Part shown: positions 45,398 through 53,530 of the stretch, piece after piece | Layout: each line of letters opens with the position of its first letter | Position numbering within the stretch: the first letter of the stretch is position 1 | NCBI RefSeq assembly: GCF_003385775.1 | Contig: NZ_QRDP01000004.1 | Location: 2,254,457 to 2,318,456 of the forward strand | Direction: 5' to 3' | Length of the DNA: 64,000 nucleotides | DNA from: Parasphingopyxis lamellibrachiae | GTDB taxonomy: Bacteria; Pseudomonadota; Alphaproteobacteria; Sphingomonadales; Sphingomonadaceae | Translations under genes and position numbers: made by a program | The notes under the pieces: model-generated | The model's database searches: none | The model's input: the letters and a program-made list of their open reading frames with translations, nothing else | Told to the model about the DNA's origin: nothing

Positions 45398-46915
45398 CTA
45401 ACCCAGTTTCCGCCAGGCCAGATCCGCAAATTCGCATAATCGCGGCCGCGTGTCGCGGGGGTCGATAATATCCTCGACGCCGAAATGCTCGGCCGTGCGG
45501 AATGGGGAACGAACCTTGTTCAGCCGGTCGCGAATGTCTTCGAGTTTTGCCGCGGGATCGTCGCTGGCTTCGATTTCCGACTTGTAGGCGACCTCGATCC
45601 CGCCTTCGATGGGCAGTGAACCCCAGTCGCCGCTCGGCCAGGCAAAGCGATACTGGAAGCGTTCGGCGTTCGACATGGCGGAACCCGCAATGCCGTATGC
45701 CCGGCGGATGACGATGCTGGCCCAGGGGATGGTCGCCTTGTAGATCGCATTCATCGCGTTGACGCCGTAGCGGATCGTGCCGGCCCGTTCGGCCTCGCCG
45801 CCGATCATGAATCCCGGATTGTCGACCAGATGGACGACAGGTAGCCGGAATTGCTCGGCCAGTTTGACGAACCGCTCGGCTTTTTCAGAGGTTCTGGCTT
45901 CCCATGATCCGCCGAGAAAGCTCGGATCGCTGGCAAGCACGGCAACCGGCCAGCCATCGAGCCGGGCAAAAGCCGTGATCGCGGCCTGGCCCCAGCGGCG
46001 GCCCATCTCGAACACGCTGCCCCGGTCGAACAAAGCCTCTATGATGCGACGCATCGAATAGACCTGCTTGGCCTCATGCGGGACAATGGAAAGCAATTCT
46101 TCCTCACGCCGGTCGACCGGGTCGTCATTGGCTGTGCGCGCTGCCAGCTTACCGGTCGATGAAGGCAAATAGGAAAGGAAGCGCCGCGCGGCTGTAAAGG
46201 CTTCGTCCTCGCTCGCGACCTCATCGTCCACCACGCCATTGCGGGTATGGATGTCACTGCCGCCCAGTTCTTCCTTGGTGAGATCATCGCCGATTGCCGC
46301 AGCGACCGCCGGCCCGGCGGCAAAGAGCTGGGACACGCCCCGCACCATGACCGAATAATGGCTGGCGACGATGCGAGCGGCGCCAAGACCCGCCGTCGGC
46401 CCCAGTGCAAGGGCGACAACCGGCACGGTATCGAGGTTGCGGACAATATGCTCCCATCCCGGAACCATCGGCACATAGGTATAGCCCATTGTTTCAAGCG
46501 TTTTGACGGACCCGCCGCCGCCCGTCCCGTCGATCATCCGGATCAGCGGCAGGCCCAATTCATGCGCCATCGCTTCGCACTGGACGAATTTGCGATGGAG
46601 CGCGGCATCGGCGGCTCCGCCGCGTACGGTGAAATCGTCCGCGGACGCTACGACCGGGCGGGCGTCGATATCGGCCCGGCCGAAAATGAAATTTGATGCG
46701 GCGAAGTCGGCCAGATCGCCATTCTCGTCATAAGTGCCGCGGCCTGCAATCTTGCCTATTTCGCGAAAACTGCCGGCATCGACCAGCCGTTTCAGCCGTT
46801 CGCGAGCATCGAGTTTGCCGCGCCCATGCTGGCGCGCGAGTTTCTCTTCGCCGCCCATTTTTTCCGCCAGCGCTTCGCGGCGGTGCAGCTCCTCTATGTC
46901 TTTTTCCCAGCTCAT
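45398..46915 (-). CDS. acyl-CoA carboxylase carboxyltransferase (beta) subunit
   Basis: 505 residues from the ATG at 46915 (a TTG at 46939 would add eight). Two crotonase-like halves of the AccD/PccB type: RQHGRGKLDARERLKRLVD, RMIDGTGGGGSVKTLE, LGPTAGLGAARIVASHYSVM, and LVDNPGFMIGGEAERAGTIR and RRAYGIAGSAMSNAERFQYR. It transfers the carboxyl group from carboxybiotin to a short acyl-CoA such as propionyl- or methylcrotonyl-CoA. No biotin carboxylase gene is nearby, so the partner and substrate are uncertain. Confidence 0.9.
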   Translation of the reverse strand: MSWEKDIEELHRREALAEKMGGEEKLARQHGRGKLDARERLKRLVDAGSFREIGKIAGRGTYDENGDLADFAASNFIFGRADIDARPVVASADDFTVRGGAADAALHRKFVQCEAMAHELGLPLIRMIDGTGGGGSVKTLETMGYTYVPMVPGWEHIVRNLDTVPVVALALGPTAGLGAARIVASHYSVMVRGVSQLFAAGPAVAAAIGDDLTKEELGGSDIHTRNGVVDDEVASEDEAFTAARRFLSYLPSSTGKLAARTANDDPVDRREEELLSIVPHEAKQVYSMRRIIEALFDRGSVFEMGRRWGQAAITAFARLDGWPVAVLASDPSFLGGSWEARTSEKAERFVKLAEQFRLPVVHLVDNPGFMIGGEAERAGTIRYGVNAMNAIYKATIPWASIVIRRAYGIAGSAMSNAERFQYRFAWPSGDWGSLPIEGGIEVAYKSEIEASDDPAAKLEDIRDRLNKVRSPFRTAEHFGVEDIIDPRDTRPRLCEFADLAWRKLG

Positions 46916-46961
46916 GCCGTCTGGCTTAGCAATCGCCAACGACCAAGGCTATTGCCTGAGC

Positions 46962-47426
46962 ATGCACAGATTTCAGATTCGTGAGGATGATCTTTCCGGC
47001 GCAGATATCGCGGCGCTGCTCGAATTTCATATCGCCGAAGCGATCCGCCATTCGCCGCCGGCCAGCGTCCATGCGATGCCGATTGACAGGTTGCGCGGCC
47101 CGGATGTGACCTTCTGGTCGCTGTGGGAGGGTGAGGCGCTGGCCGGGTGCGGCGCGCTCAAGGAACTCGCTCCCGATCATGGCGAACCCAAATCGATGCG
47201 GACGGCCCCGGCCTTTCTGCGGCGCGGTGTCGGTGAGGCGATATTGCTGCATCTGATCGCGGAAGCACGGCATCGCGGTTATCGCCGTCTCAGTCTTGAA
47301 ACCGGCAGGACAGAGCCTTTTGCCGCTGCCCGTACATTATACCGCAAGTATGACTTCGAAGAATGCCCGCCCTTTGGCAATTATCGGGCCGACGATTTCT
47401 CGATGTGCATGACGCGGGCGTTTTAG
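46962..47426 (+). CDS. GNAT acetyltransferase
   Basis: 154 residues. The start HRFQIREDDLSGADIAALLE and the block KSMRTAPAFLRRGVGEAILL (acetyl-CoA loop R-R-G-V-G-E) then RLSLETGRTEPFAAARTLYR and FEECPPFGNYRADDFSMCM are those of the YafP/PhnO-like GNAT group often annotated as putative acetyltransferases. Divergent from the carboxyltransferase gene. The ATG at 46962 is preferred; the frame extends upstream only as antisense to its neighbour. Confidence 0.9.
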   Translation: MHRFQIREDDLSGADIAALLEFHIAEAIRHSPPASVHAMPIDRLRGPDVTFWSLWEGEALAGCGALKELAPDHGEPKSMRTAPAFLRRGVGEAILLHLIAEARHRGYRRLSLETGRTEPFAAARTLYRKYDFEECPPFGNYRADDFSMCMTRAF

Positions 47427-47477
47427 CGCGCATATACCAGCCTTTCCCTTATACTCTTCAGCGCCTATATCGCGGCC

Positions 47478-48602
47478 ATGTCGATACGCCCCTGGAGAGA
47501 TATTGTACGGCGCCAGTCGCGCCAGATCATGGTCGGCGATGTGCCGGTCGGCGGCGACGCGCCGATAACAGTGCAGACGATGACCAACACACCGACATCG
47601 GACGCCAGGGCGACAATCGACCAGATCCGCCGCTGCGAAGAGGCCGGCGTCGATATCATCCGTGTGTCGTGCCCGGATGTGGAATCCACGGCTGCGATGA
47701 AGCAGATCGTCCGCGCCGCCAAGGTGCCGATCGTTGCCGATATCCATTTCCATTATAAGCGCGCGCTGGAAGCTGCCGACGCGGGCGCCGCATGCCTGCG
47801 CATCAACCCCGGCAATATCGGCAGTGAAGAGCGCGTGCGTGAGGTGATCGCTGCGGCCAGAGCCAATGGCTGCGCGATCCGGATCGGCGTCAATGGCGGC
47901 AGTCTGGAGAAAGACCTGCTCGAAAAATATGGCGAGCCCTGTCCCGAAGCGCTGGTCGAGAGCGCGCTCGATCATATCAAGATCTTGCAGGACCATGATT
48001 TCCACGAGTTCAAGGTCGCGGTGAAAGCGTCCGACCATTTTCTCGCCGTCGCCGCCTATCAGCAGCTTGCCGAGGCGGTTGATTGTCCTCTGCATCTCGG
48101 GATCACCGAGGCCGGCGGCCTGATCGGCGGCACGGTCAAGAGCGCGATCGGCATCGGCTCGCTGCTCTGGTTCGGCATCGGCGATACGATCCGTGTCTCG
48201 CTCTCCGCCGAGCCCGAGGAAGAAGTGCGTGTCGGTTATGAAATCCTGAAGACGCTGGGCATCCGCACGCGCGGCGTTCGTGTCGTCTCCTGCCCAAGCT
48301 GCGCGCGGCAGGGCTTTGATGTGATCCGCACGGTCCAGACTCTGGAAGAGCGTCTCCAGCATATCCATACGCCGCTGTCGCTTTCCGTGCTCGGCTGCGT
48401 AGTCAACGGCCCGGGTGAAGCCCGCGAAACCGATATCGGCATAACCGGCGGCGGCGCGGGCAAGCATATGGTCTATCTCTCTGGGGTCACCGATCACCAT
48501 GTGCAGGATGACGATATGATCGAGCATATCGTCTCGCTGGTCGAAGCCAAGGCGGCCGAGATCGAGGCCGCGGAAGCGGAAACCGCTGAGGCCGCGGAGT
48601 AA
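47478..48602 (+). CDS. ispG: (E)-4-hydroxy-3-methylbut-2-enyl-diphosphate synthase
   Basis: 374 residues. The radical Fe-S enzyme of the MEP isoprenoid pathway, converting MEcPP to HMBPP. The cluster ligands are visible: Cys272 and Cys275 in [12 protein letters not shown], Cys307 in [19 protein letters not shown] and Glu314 in the same segment. The TIM-barrel half starts [21 protein letters not shown] short acidic tail ([15 protein letters not shown]) is unusual. Confidence 0.96.
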   Translation: MSIRPWRDIVRRQSRQIMVGDVPVGGDAPITVQTMTNTPTSDARATIDQIRRCEEAGVDIIRVSCPDVESTAAMKQIVRAAKVPIVADIHFHYKRALEAADAGAACLRINPGNIGSEERVREVIAAARANGCAIRIGVNGGSLEKDLLEKYGEPCPEALVESALDHIKILQDHDFHEFKVAVKASDHFLAVAAYQQLAEAVDCPLHLGITEAGGLIGGTVKSAIGIGSLLWFGIGDTIRVSLSAEPEEEVRVGYEILKTLGIRTRGVRVVSCPSCARQGFDVIRTVQTLEERLQHIHTPLSLSVLGCVVNGPGEARETDIGITGGGAGKHMVYLSGVTDHHVQDDDMIEHIVSLVEAKAAEIEAAEAETAEAAE

Positions 48603-48635
48603 GTGGCCCATTCTGACATATGACGGGGGCATGGA

Positions 48636-50048
48636 ATGGCGGAAGCGGAAACCGACTATCTGATCATCGGCGCGGGTGCGGTCGGCATGGCCTTTGCCGA
48701 TACGCTGCTCGACGAGACCGATGCGCATATCACTTTCGTGGATCGCCATGCCAAGCCGGGCGGCCATTGGAACGATGCTTATCCCTTTGTCGCGCTGCAC
48801 CAGCCATCGGCTTTCTATGGCGTGAACTCGACACCGCTGGGCTCGCCCGAAAAAGACACGATCGGCCTTAACAAGGGCTATTACAGCCTCGCCACGGGTT
48901 CGGAAGTTTGCGCTTATTATGAGAATGTCATGGCGAGGCGGTTCCTGCCAAGCGGCCGGGTCGCCTATCATCCGATGTCCGATTACTGCGGTGACGGGCG
49001 GTTCGTTTCGATCCTGTCGGGCAAGGAAAGCCATGTCGAAATCCGCGGCAAGACGGTGGATGCGACTTATTACGGAACGTCCATACCCTCGACGCACAAG
49101 CCGAAATTTGAAGTGGCCGAAGGCGCCCGCATGGTGCCGCCGAACGCCTTGCCGCAGCTCTGGCAGGCACCCGAATCAACGCCCTCGCAATTCGTGATCC
49201 TCGGCGCGGGCAAGACGGCGATGGATGTCGGCGTCTGGCTGCAACAGGCGGGCGCCAAGCCGGACAGCATCACATGGGTCCGGCCGCGCGATACATGGAT
49301 GCTCAATCGCGGGAACGTCCAGCCGGGTCTCGAGTTTTTCGAGGAAACGATCGGCGGCCAGGTCAAGATCATGGATGCGCTGGCCAAGGCGACGACTCCG
49401 GAAGACCTGTTCGCCCGGTTGGAGGCCGATGGCATCATGCTGCGGCTTGACCCCGACACCAAACCGCTCATGTTCCATTATCCGACCATCTCGCGGGGCG
49501 AGGTCGATATACTGCGCAACATTGGCGATGTGGTCCGGATGGGCCATGTCAGGCGGATCGAGCCGGGCAAGATGATTTTCGATTCAGGTGAGGTGAAGAC
49601 CGCGGAGGATGCGCTCTATATCGATTGTACGGCGACAGCTGTCGAGCGTCGGCCGGTTATCCCGCAATTCCAGGGAGATACGATTACGCTCCAGATGATC
49701 CGGGTGCCGCAGCCCGCGTTCAGCGCAGCGCTTACCGCCTATATCGAAGCCAATTATGAGGACGACGCGACAAAAAACAGTCTCGGCCAGCCCGTGCCCC
49801 TGCCTGACGGGATCGACGCCTATGCGCGCGCCAATCTCGTCAACATGATGAACCAGTTCCAATGGTCGCAGCGGCCCGAACTTCAGGATTGGATGATCAG
49901 GGCCCGGCTCGATGGTTTCGGAAAGACGATTGCCGCCGTCGCGCCCAATGACGCGGAGAAGCAGGATCTACTCCAGCAGTTCCGCGACAAGGCTCAGGCG
50001 GCAATTGCAAACCTCCCCAAACTGATCGCGCAGGAAGAGCAGGGTTAG
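48636..50048 (+). CDS. FAD-dependent NAD(P)-binding oxidoreductase
   Basis: 470 residues. An N-terminal FAD-binding Rossmann fold (YLIIGAGAVGMAFADTLLDE, then VDRHAKPGGHWNDAYPFVAL with the flavin-monooxygenase-like G-G-x-W pattern) and a second nucleotide site FVILGAGKTAMDVGVWLQQ. It resembles flavoprotein monooxygenase or pyridine nucleotide oxidoreductase families; the substrate is unknown. It may form a unit with the thioredoxin-like gene that begins 5 bases after its stop. Confidence 0.87.
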   Translation: MAEAETDYLIIGAGAVGMAFADTLLDETDAHITFVDRHAKPGGHWNDAYPFVALHQPSAFYGVNSTPLGSPEKDTIGLNKGYYSLATGSEVCAYYENVMARRFLPSGRVAYHPMSDYCGDGRFVSILSGKESHVEIRGKTVDATYYGTSIPSTHKPKFEVAEGARMVPPNALPQLWQAPESTPSQFVILGAGKTAMDVGVWLQQAGAKPDSITWVRPRDTWMLNRGNVQPGLEFFEETIGGQVKIMDALAKATTPEDLFARLEADGIMLRLDPDTKPLMFHYPTISRGEVDILRNIGDVVRMGHVRRIEPGKMIFDSGEVKTAEDALYIDCTATAVERRPVIPQFQGDTITLQMIRVPQPAFSAALTAYIEANYEDDATKNSLGQPVPLPDGIDAYARANLVNMMNQFQWSQRPELQDWMIRARLDGFGKTIAAVAPNDAEKQDLLQQFRDKAQAAIANLPKLIAQEEQG

Positions 50049-50052
50049 GGCG

Positions 50053-50562
50053 GTGACGTGCAAATACTTCCACGCGCTGGCCGCATTTGCGCTCGCTGTG
50101 CCGATCGCAGGTGCCGTGCCTGGCCATGCCGAGAAAAGCGATGCCGGGCATCCCGAAACGCGGCCTTTCGATGAAGAGAGCGCCGCGCTTGCGGAAGTTG
50201 CCTGGGCGTTTGCGCGGGCGACGATCAATCGGCGCCGCGTCATCCTCGTCATGGGTGCGAACTGGTGTCATGACAGTCGCGCTCTGGCGGGTTGGTTCGA
50301 AACATCGCGTTTTGCCGAGATGCTCGATCAGCGATACGAGCTGGTCTATGTCGATGTCGGCCACCCGCAGGAGGGCGACGGGCGCAATATCTATATAGCG
50401 CAGGGCTTCGGTGTCGACGAGATTGTCGGCACGCCGACCGTTCTGGTGCTGTCTCCTGAAGGCGCGCTGCTCAACCCCGAAACCGCGCCAAGCTGGCGCA
50501 ACGCTGCCAGCCGTTCCGAAGACGAGATTTTCGATTATTTCGCGGCGTTCGAACCCGAGTGA
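50053..50562 (+). CDS. secreted thioredoxin-fold protein with a single active-site Cys
   Basis: 169 residues, GTG start, hydrophobic N-terminal signal (FHALAAFALAVPIAGAVPGHA). Thioredoxin-like fold: RVILVMGANWCHDSRALAGW has a W-C-H-D-S site in which the second cysteine of CxxC is missing, and the cis-Pro segment is VGTPTVLVLSPEG. So it is probably not a normal disulfide reductase; isomerase, reductant carrier or cofactor binding are options. It may serve the FAD oxidoreductase just upstream, but no link is shown. Confidence 0.82.
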   Translation: MTCKYFHALAAFALAVPIAGAVPGHAEKSDAGHPETRPFDEESAALAEVAWAFARATINRRRVILVMGANWCHDSRALAGWFETSRFAEMLDQRYELVYVDVGHPQEGDGRNIYIAQGFGVDEIVGTPTVLVLSPEGALLNPETAPSWRNAASRSEDEIFDYFAAFEPE

Positions 50563-50584
50563 ACCTTGCGGCAGGGCTTTGCCG

Positions 50585-51082
50585 TTACCCTATCGCGACG
50601 GCCTCTTTCTCCAGCCATGCCCCGACATTGCGCAGGTGTTTGCGCGGTGAATCGGCGGCGACTCCGGCGGCGATCTCGACCAGCGATATGGCTTGGAGAC
50701 TTTCGCGGAAGGCCACTTCGGCGGCGTGAAAGGCGGCCGCGATCGCGCATTTCTTCCGGCATTGCTCGGGCGTGGCACCGCACGGCCCGTTTTGCCGGAT
50801 TTCGGTGCAGGTGAAGGCCGACTTGCTGCCCTCGATCGCGGTCATGATATCCCAGAGCGTGATTTCGCCGGCCGGCCTGGCGAGGCGATAGCCGCCATGT
50901 TTGCCGCGCGCCGTCTGAACGATCCCGGCCTTGCTCAGTGCCTGCATCTGCTTGGCCATATAGGGGCCGGGGACGCTGTGGTAGCGGGCGAGTGCCTCGG
51001 CTTTCAGTCCACGGCCAGTCGGCAGGGCGCTCAGCAGCACGGCGGCATGGGCGGCCCATTCGACACCTTTGGAAATCTGCAT
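50585..51082 (-). CDS. Rrf2 family transcriptional regulator
   Basis: 165 residues. The winged helix-turn-helix of the Rrf2 family (ISKGVEWAAHAAVLLSAL, YHSVPGPYMAKQMQALSKAG, KHGGYRLARPAGEITLWDI) is followed by four cysteines at 92, 101, 108 and 112 (CTEIRQNGPCGATPEQC and KKC), enough for an Fe-S cluster as in NsrR, RirA and IscR. An iron, redox or nitric-oxide sensor is likely. It is divergent from the membrane/CMD fusion gene across a region with a clear palindrome. Confidence 0.9.
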   Translation of the reverse strand: MQISKGVEWAAHAAVLLSALPTGRGLKAEALARYHSVPGPYMAKQMQALSKAGIVQTARGKHGGYRLARPAGEITLWDIMTAIEGSKSAFTCTEIRQNGPCGATPEQCRKKCAIAAAFHAAEVAFRESLQAISLVEIAAGVAADSPRKHLRNVGAWLEKEAVAIG

Positions 51083-51111
51083 AGTTCGATCCGCTTCCGC
51101 TCATTGAGACA

Positions 51112-51131
51112 AACTATATCCGAATATAGTT
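51112..51131. promoter_or_regulatory. palindromic operator for the Rrf2 regulator
   Basis: AACTATAT (51112-51119) and ATATAGTT (51124-51131) form a perfect 8-bp inverted repeat with a CCGA centre, 29 bases upstream of the Rrf2 start. A related half (ATATCCGA) occurs again at 51203-51210 beside the promoter of the divergent gene. AT-rich dyads of this form are typical of NsrR/RirA-like sites. Confidence 0.75.
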
Positions 51132-51173
51132 GCTTCTCGAAATATATCCATTGCCGCTCCCCGAAGGTGCATA

Positions 51174-51202
51174 TTGACAGCCCTTCCATAATCGGACAAT
51201 AA
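51174..51202 (+). promoter_or_regulatory. sigma-70 promoter of the membrane/CMD fusion gene
   Basis: TTGACA (51174-51179), a 17-base spacer and CAATAA (51197-51202), 23 bases before the ATG at 51226. The second ATATCCGA element touches the -10, so repression by the Rrf2 protein is plausible. Confidence 0.65.
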
Positions 51203-51225
51203 ATATCCGAAATAGGAGATACGCT

Positions 51226-52155
51226 ATGTCCGGCCCATATGATACACTCGATCGTGTTGCCCAAATCATGATCGCGCTGGTCGCGCTTTTTGCATTCGCC
51301 AACGGCGCGTTTATGCTGATCGCGCCGCTCGACTGGTATTATGCGATCCCGACGGTGCCCGCGAGCGGACCCGCGAACACGCATTTCATCGGCGATATCG
51401 GCCTGGCCTATCTAAGTTCCGCCGTCATGCTGGGCTATGCGGCCGTAAACCCCAAGATGCGCTGGATGGCTGCGCTGGCGGGGACGCTGTGGCTGCTCGC
51501 CCATGGTATCCTTCATATCTACGAGACGATTGTCGGCATCTGTTCACCGGATCGCTTCGTGCAGGACATTCCCGGTGTGCTCGGCCCGCCCGTCTTCGTT
51601 TTCGTGGCGCTTGCTATCCTCTTCATCCGGCAGAAGGCCGCGCCGACTGGCCTGCCCAAAAGCCTGTTCCTTGGCTTCATCGACCGGATGATTCCCGATG
51701 AAAGCCAGTATGTGCATGAGATCGCTAGGGCGCCGGGCCACGCGCTGGAAAAATTCATGCACTTCATGCCGGCCAGCAGTCATCGGCATGCTGCGCCCGC
51801 ATCGGTGCTAGGCGCCGCGCGGATCGGCGCCGTCCTCGTCGAGGATTGCGGGCCATGCGCATTAACCTGTGCGCAGGGTAGCCTTGCCGATGGCGTTTCG
51901 AAGGAGACTCTCAATGCGGCGCTTGCGGGCGGTTCGGGCTTGCCCGACGATGAGGCGCTGGCCTTCCGGTTCGGCGAAGCGATTGCGCGTCAGGGCGCCG
52001 ATGCCGATGAGCTGGGCGATGAAGTGGAGGCGCGTTTTGGGCGGACGGTTCGGCTCGAACTGGCCATGGCGGCGGCCATGGTGCGGGCCTATCCGGCAAT
52101 GAAGCGGGGGCTGGGGCTGACGAAAGCCTGCTCCGCGACCGCGCTCACAATCTGA
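51226..52155 (+). CDS. membrane protein fused to a CMD/AhpD-like domain
   Basis: 309 residues. Residues about 12-135 form four hydrophobic segments (IALVALFAFANGAFMLIAPL, DIGLAYLSSAVMLGYAAV, AALAGTLWLLAHGILH, PVFVFVALAILFI), an unidentified four-helix membrane unit. The C-terminal half holds a carboxymuconolactone decarboxylase/AhpD-like domain: AARIGAVLVEDCGPCALTC with a redox-type C-G-P-C at 208-211, then LAFRFGEAIARQG. Such domains are peroxidase-like or decarboxylating. The membrane-plus-CMD combination is unusual. Regulated by the divergent Rrf2 protein, so an oxidative or nitrosative stress role is plausible. Confidence 0.7.
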   Translation: MSGPYDTLDRVAQIMIALVALFAFANGAFMLIAPLDWYYAIPTVPASGPANTHFIGDIGLAYLSSAVMLGYAAVNPKMRWMAALAGTLWLLAHGILHIYETIVGICSPDRFVQDIPGVLGPPVFVFVALAILFIRQKAAPTGLPKSLFLGFIDRMIPDESQYVHEIARAPGHALEKFMHFMPASSHRHAAPASVLGAARIGAVLVEDCGPCALTCAQGSLADGVSKETLNAALAGGSGLPDDEALAFRFGEAIARQGADADELGDEVEARFGRTVRLELAMAAAMVRAYPAMKRGLGLTKACSATALTI

Positions 52156-52161
52156 CACCGT

Positions 52162-52191
52162 CCGATGGCGTACGGGCCGATGGCGTGCGGG
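52162..52191. repeat. 15-bp tandem duplication
   Basis: CCGATGGCGTACGGG (52162-52176) is followed directly by CCGATGGCGTGCGGG (52177-52191), 14 of 15 identical, in the gap before the transporter gene. Probably replication slippage. Confidence 0.6.
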
Positions 52192-52232
52192 GTGCGTCAT
52201 TTCCTGCCTCGCCGGATGGCCGGGCTGCGGCT

Positions 52233-53159
52233 ATGGGATCAGTTGTGAAACCGCTGCATAATCCCGAATCGCACAATTTTCTGATGCCCGCGCTGATGGT
52301 GATTATCGGCCTCGCGCTATTTGCCGGGATGGACGCAGTGATGAAGGGCCTGTCGGTTGCGATGGGTGCCTATAACGCGGTTTTCTGGCGCTATGCCGCA
52401 GGGGTGGTGCTGATCGGGTTGCTCTTTTTCAGCCGCCGCCCCAGGCGGCCGAGCCGGCGCGCGATGCGGTTATATCTCATCCGGGGCGCGTTGATCGCGG
52501 TCATGGCATTTCTCTTCTTCTGGGGCCTGGTGCGCGTCCCTCTGGCCGAGGGCGTGGCCCTGTCCTTTATCGCGCCTCTGATTGCCCTTTATCTGGCGGC
52601 GGTCCTGCTCAAGGAGCGGATCGGACGAAACACGATATTCGCCTCGCTGCTCGGTCTGACAGGCGTTCTGGTTATTGTGGCTGGCAAAATGGAGGGGGAT
52701 TTCGGGCCAGAGGCCCAATGGGGTGTCGCTGCAATCCTGCTGTCGGCGACGGCCTATGCCTATAATCTGGTATTGCAGCGCCAAATGGCGTTGATTGCGG
52801 GCCCTGTCGAGATCGCCTTTTTCCAGAATGCCATAACATTTTGCTGCCTGTTGGCCGTGGCGCCCTTTTTCGCCGTCGTGCCGGATGCTGGCCACTGGCC
52901 CGCCCTGGCCGGCGCCGCCGCACTGGCGATCGTTTCGCTGCTGGCAGTTACCTGGGGCTATGCGCGGGCCGAAGCCCAATATCTGGTCAGCCTCGAATAT
53001 AGCGCCTTTATCTGGGCGGCGATCCTGGGCTGGTATGTCTTTGGCGAAGCCATCACCTGGGCGACCCTTTTCGGGACCGCACTCATCGTCGCCGGCTGCC
53101 TGCTTGTCGCGTGGCGGCGCCCGCAAAAGGCGGAGATTGTCGAGGCGGCGGTCGGATGA
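52233..53159 (+). CDS. DMT superfamily (EamA) transporter
   Basis: 308 residues with about ten transmembrane helices in two EamA halves (for example MVIIGLALFAGMDAVMKGL, ALIAVMAFLFFWGLVRVPLA, SFIAPLIALYLAAVLLKERI, and ALAIVSLLAVTWGYARAEAQ, AFIWAAILGWYVFGEAITWA). Drug/metabolite exporter of unknown substrate. The ATG at 52233 is preferred over 52185, which adds a Gly/Arg-rich leader. The stop overlaps the start of the TfoX-like gene (ATGA). Confidence 0.88.
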   Translation: MGSVVKPLHNPESHNFLMPALMVIIGLALFAGMDAVMKGLSVAMGAYNAVFWRYAAGVVLIGLLFFSRRPRRPSRRAMRLYLIRGALIAVMAFLFFWGLVRVPLAEGVALSFIAPLIALYLAAVLLKERIGRNTIFASLLGLTGVLVIVAGKMEGDFGPEAQWGVAAILLSATAYAYNLVLQRQMALIAGPVEIAFFQNAITFCCLLAVAPFFAVVPDAGHWPALAGAAALAIVSLLAVTWGYARAEAQYLVSLEYSAFIWAAILGWYVFGEAITWATLFGTALIVAGCLLVAWRRPQKAEIVEAAVG

Positions 53160-53530
53160 GTGTCGATGAAGGGCTGGTCGACTGGGTGGCGGAATGCCTC
53201 GAACCCATGGGCAGCGTTACAATGAGAAAGATGATGGGCGGCGCGGTTCTCTATTGCGAGGGCACCGTATTTGCGCTTGTTTCGGACAGCGATCTTTATC
53301 TCAAAAGCGATGCGGAGAATGCCGGTGAATTCGAAGCGGAAGGGCTCGAAAAATTCGAGTTTGCCGGAAAGGACGGGAAAATCGGCACGATGAACTACCG
53401 GGCCGCGCCGCTTGATGCCTATGACGACCCCGAAGCGATGCGCCGATGGGCGCGGCTGGGCATCGAAGCAGGGCTGAGGGCGCCGAAGAAAAAGCTCCGG
53501 GCGAAAAAACGAACCGGGAAGAAGTCCTAA
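53156..53530 (+). CDS. TfoX/Sxy N-terminal-domain protein
   Basis: 124 residues. The conserved N-domain of TfoX/Sxy: VDWVAECLEPMGSVTMRKMM, GGAVLYCEGTVFALVSDSDL, YLKSDAENAGEFEAEGLEKF, then a Lys/Arg-rich tail (APKKKLRAKKRTGKKS). Only the N-terminal part of full TfoX is present, as in many alphaproteobacteria. TfoX relates to competence regulation in some bacteria, but that role is not assured here. Coupled to the transporter by an ATGA overlap. Confidence 0.88.
   Translation: MSVDEGLVDWVAECLEPMGSVTMRKMMGGAVLYCEGTVFALVSDSDLYLKSDAENAGEFEAEGLEKFEFAGKDGKIGTMNYRAAPLDAYDDPEAMRRWARLGIEAGLRAPKKKLRAKKRTGKKS

Noticed and set aside
47337..49097. A 586-codon minus-strand frame across ispG and the FAD gene
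   Set aside because: It spans two clear plus-strand genes and their gap and has no family features.
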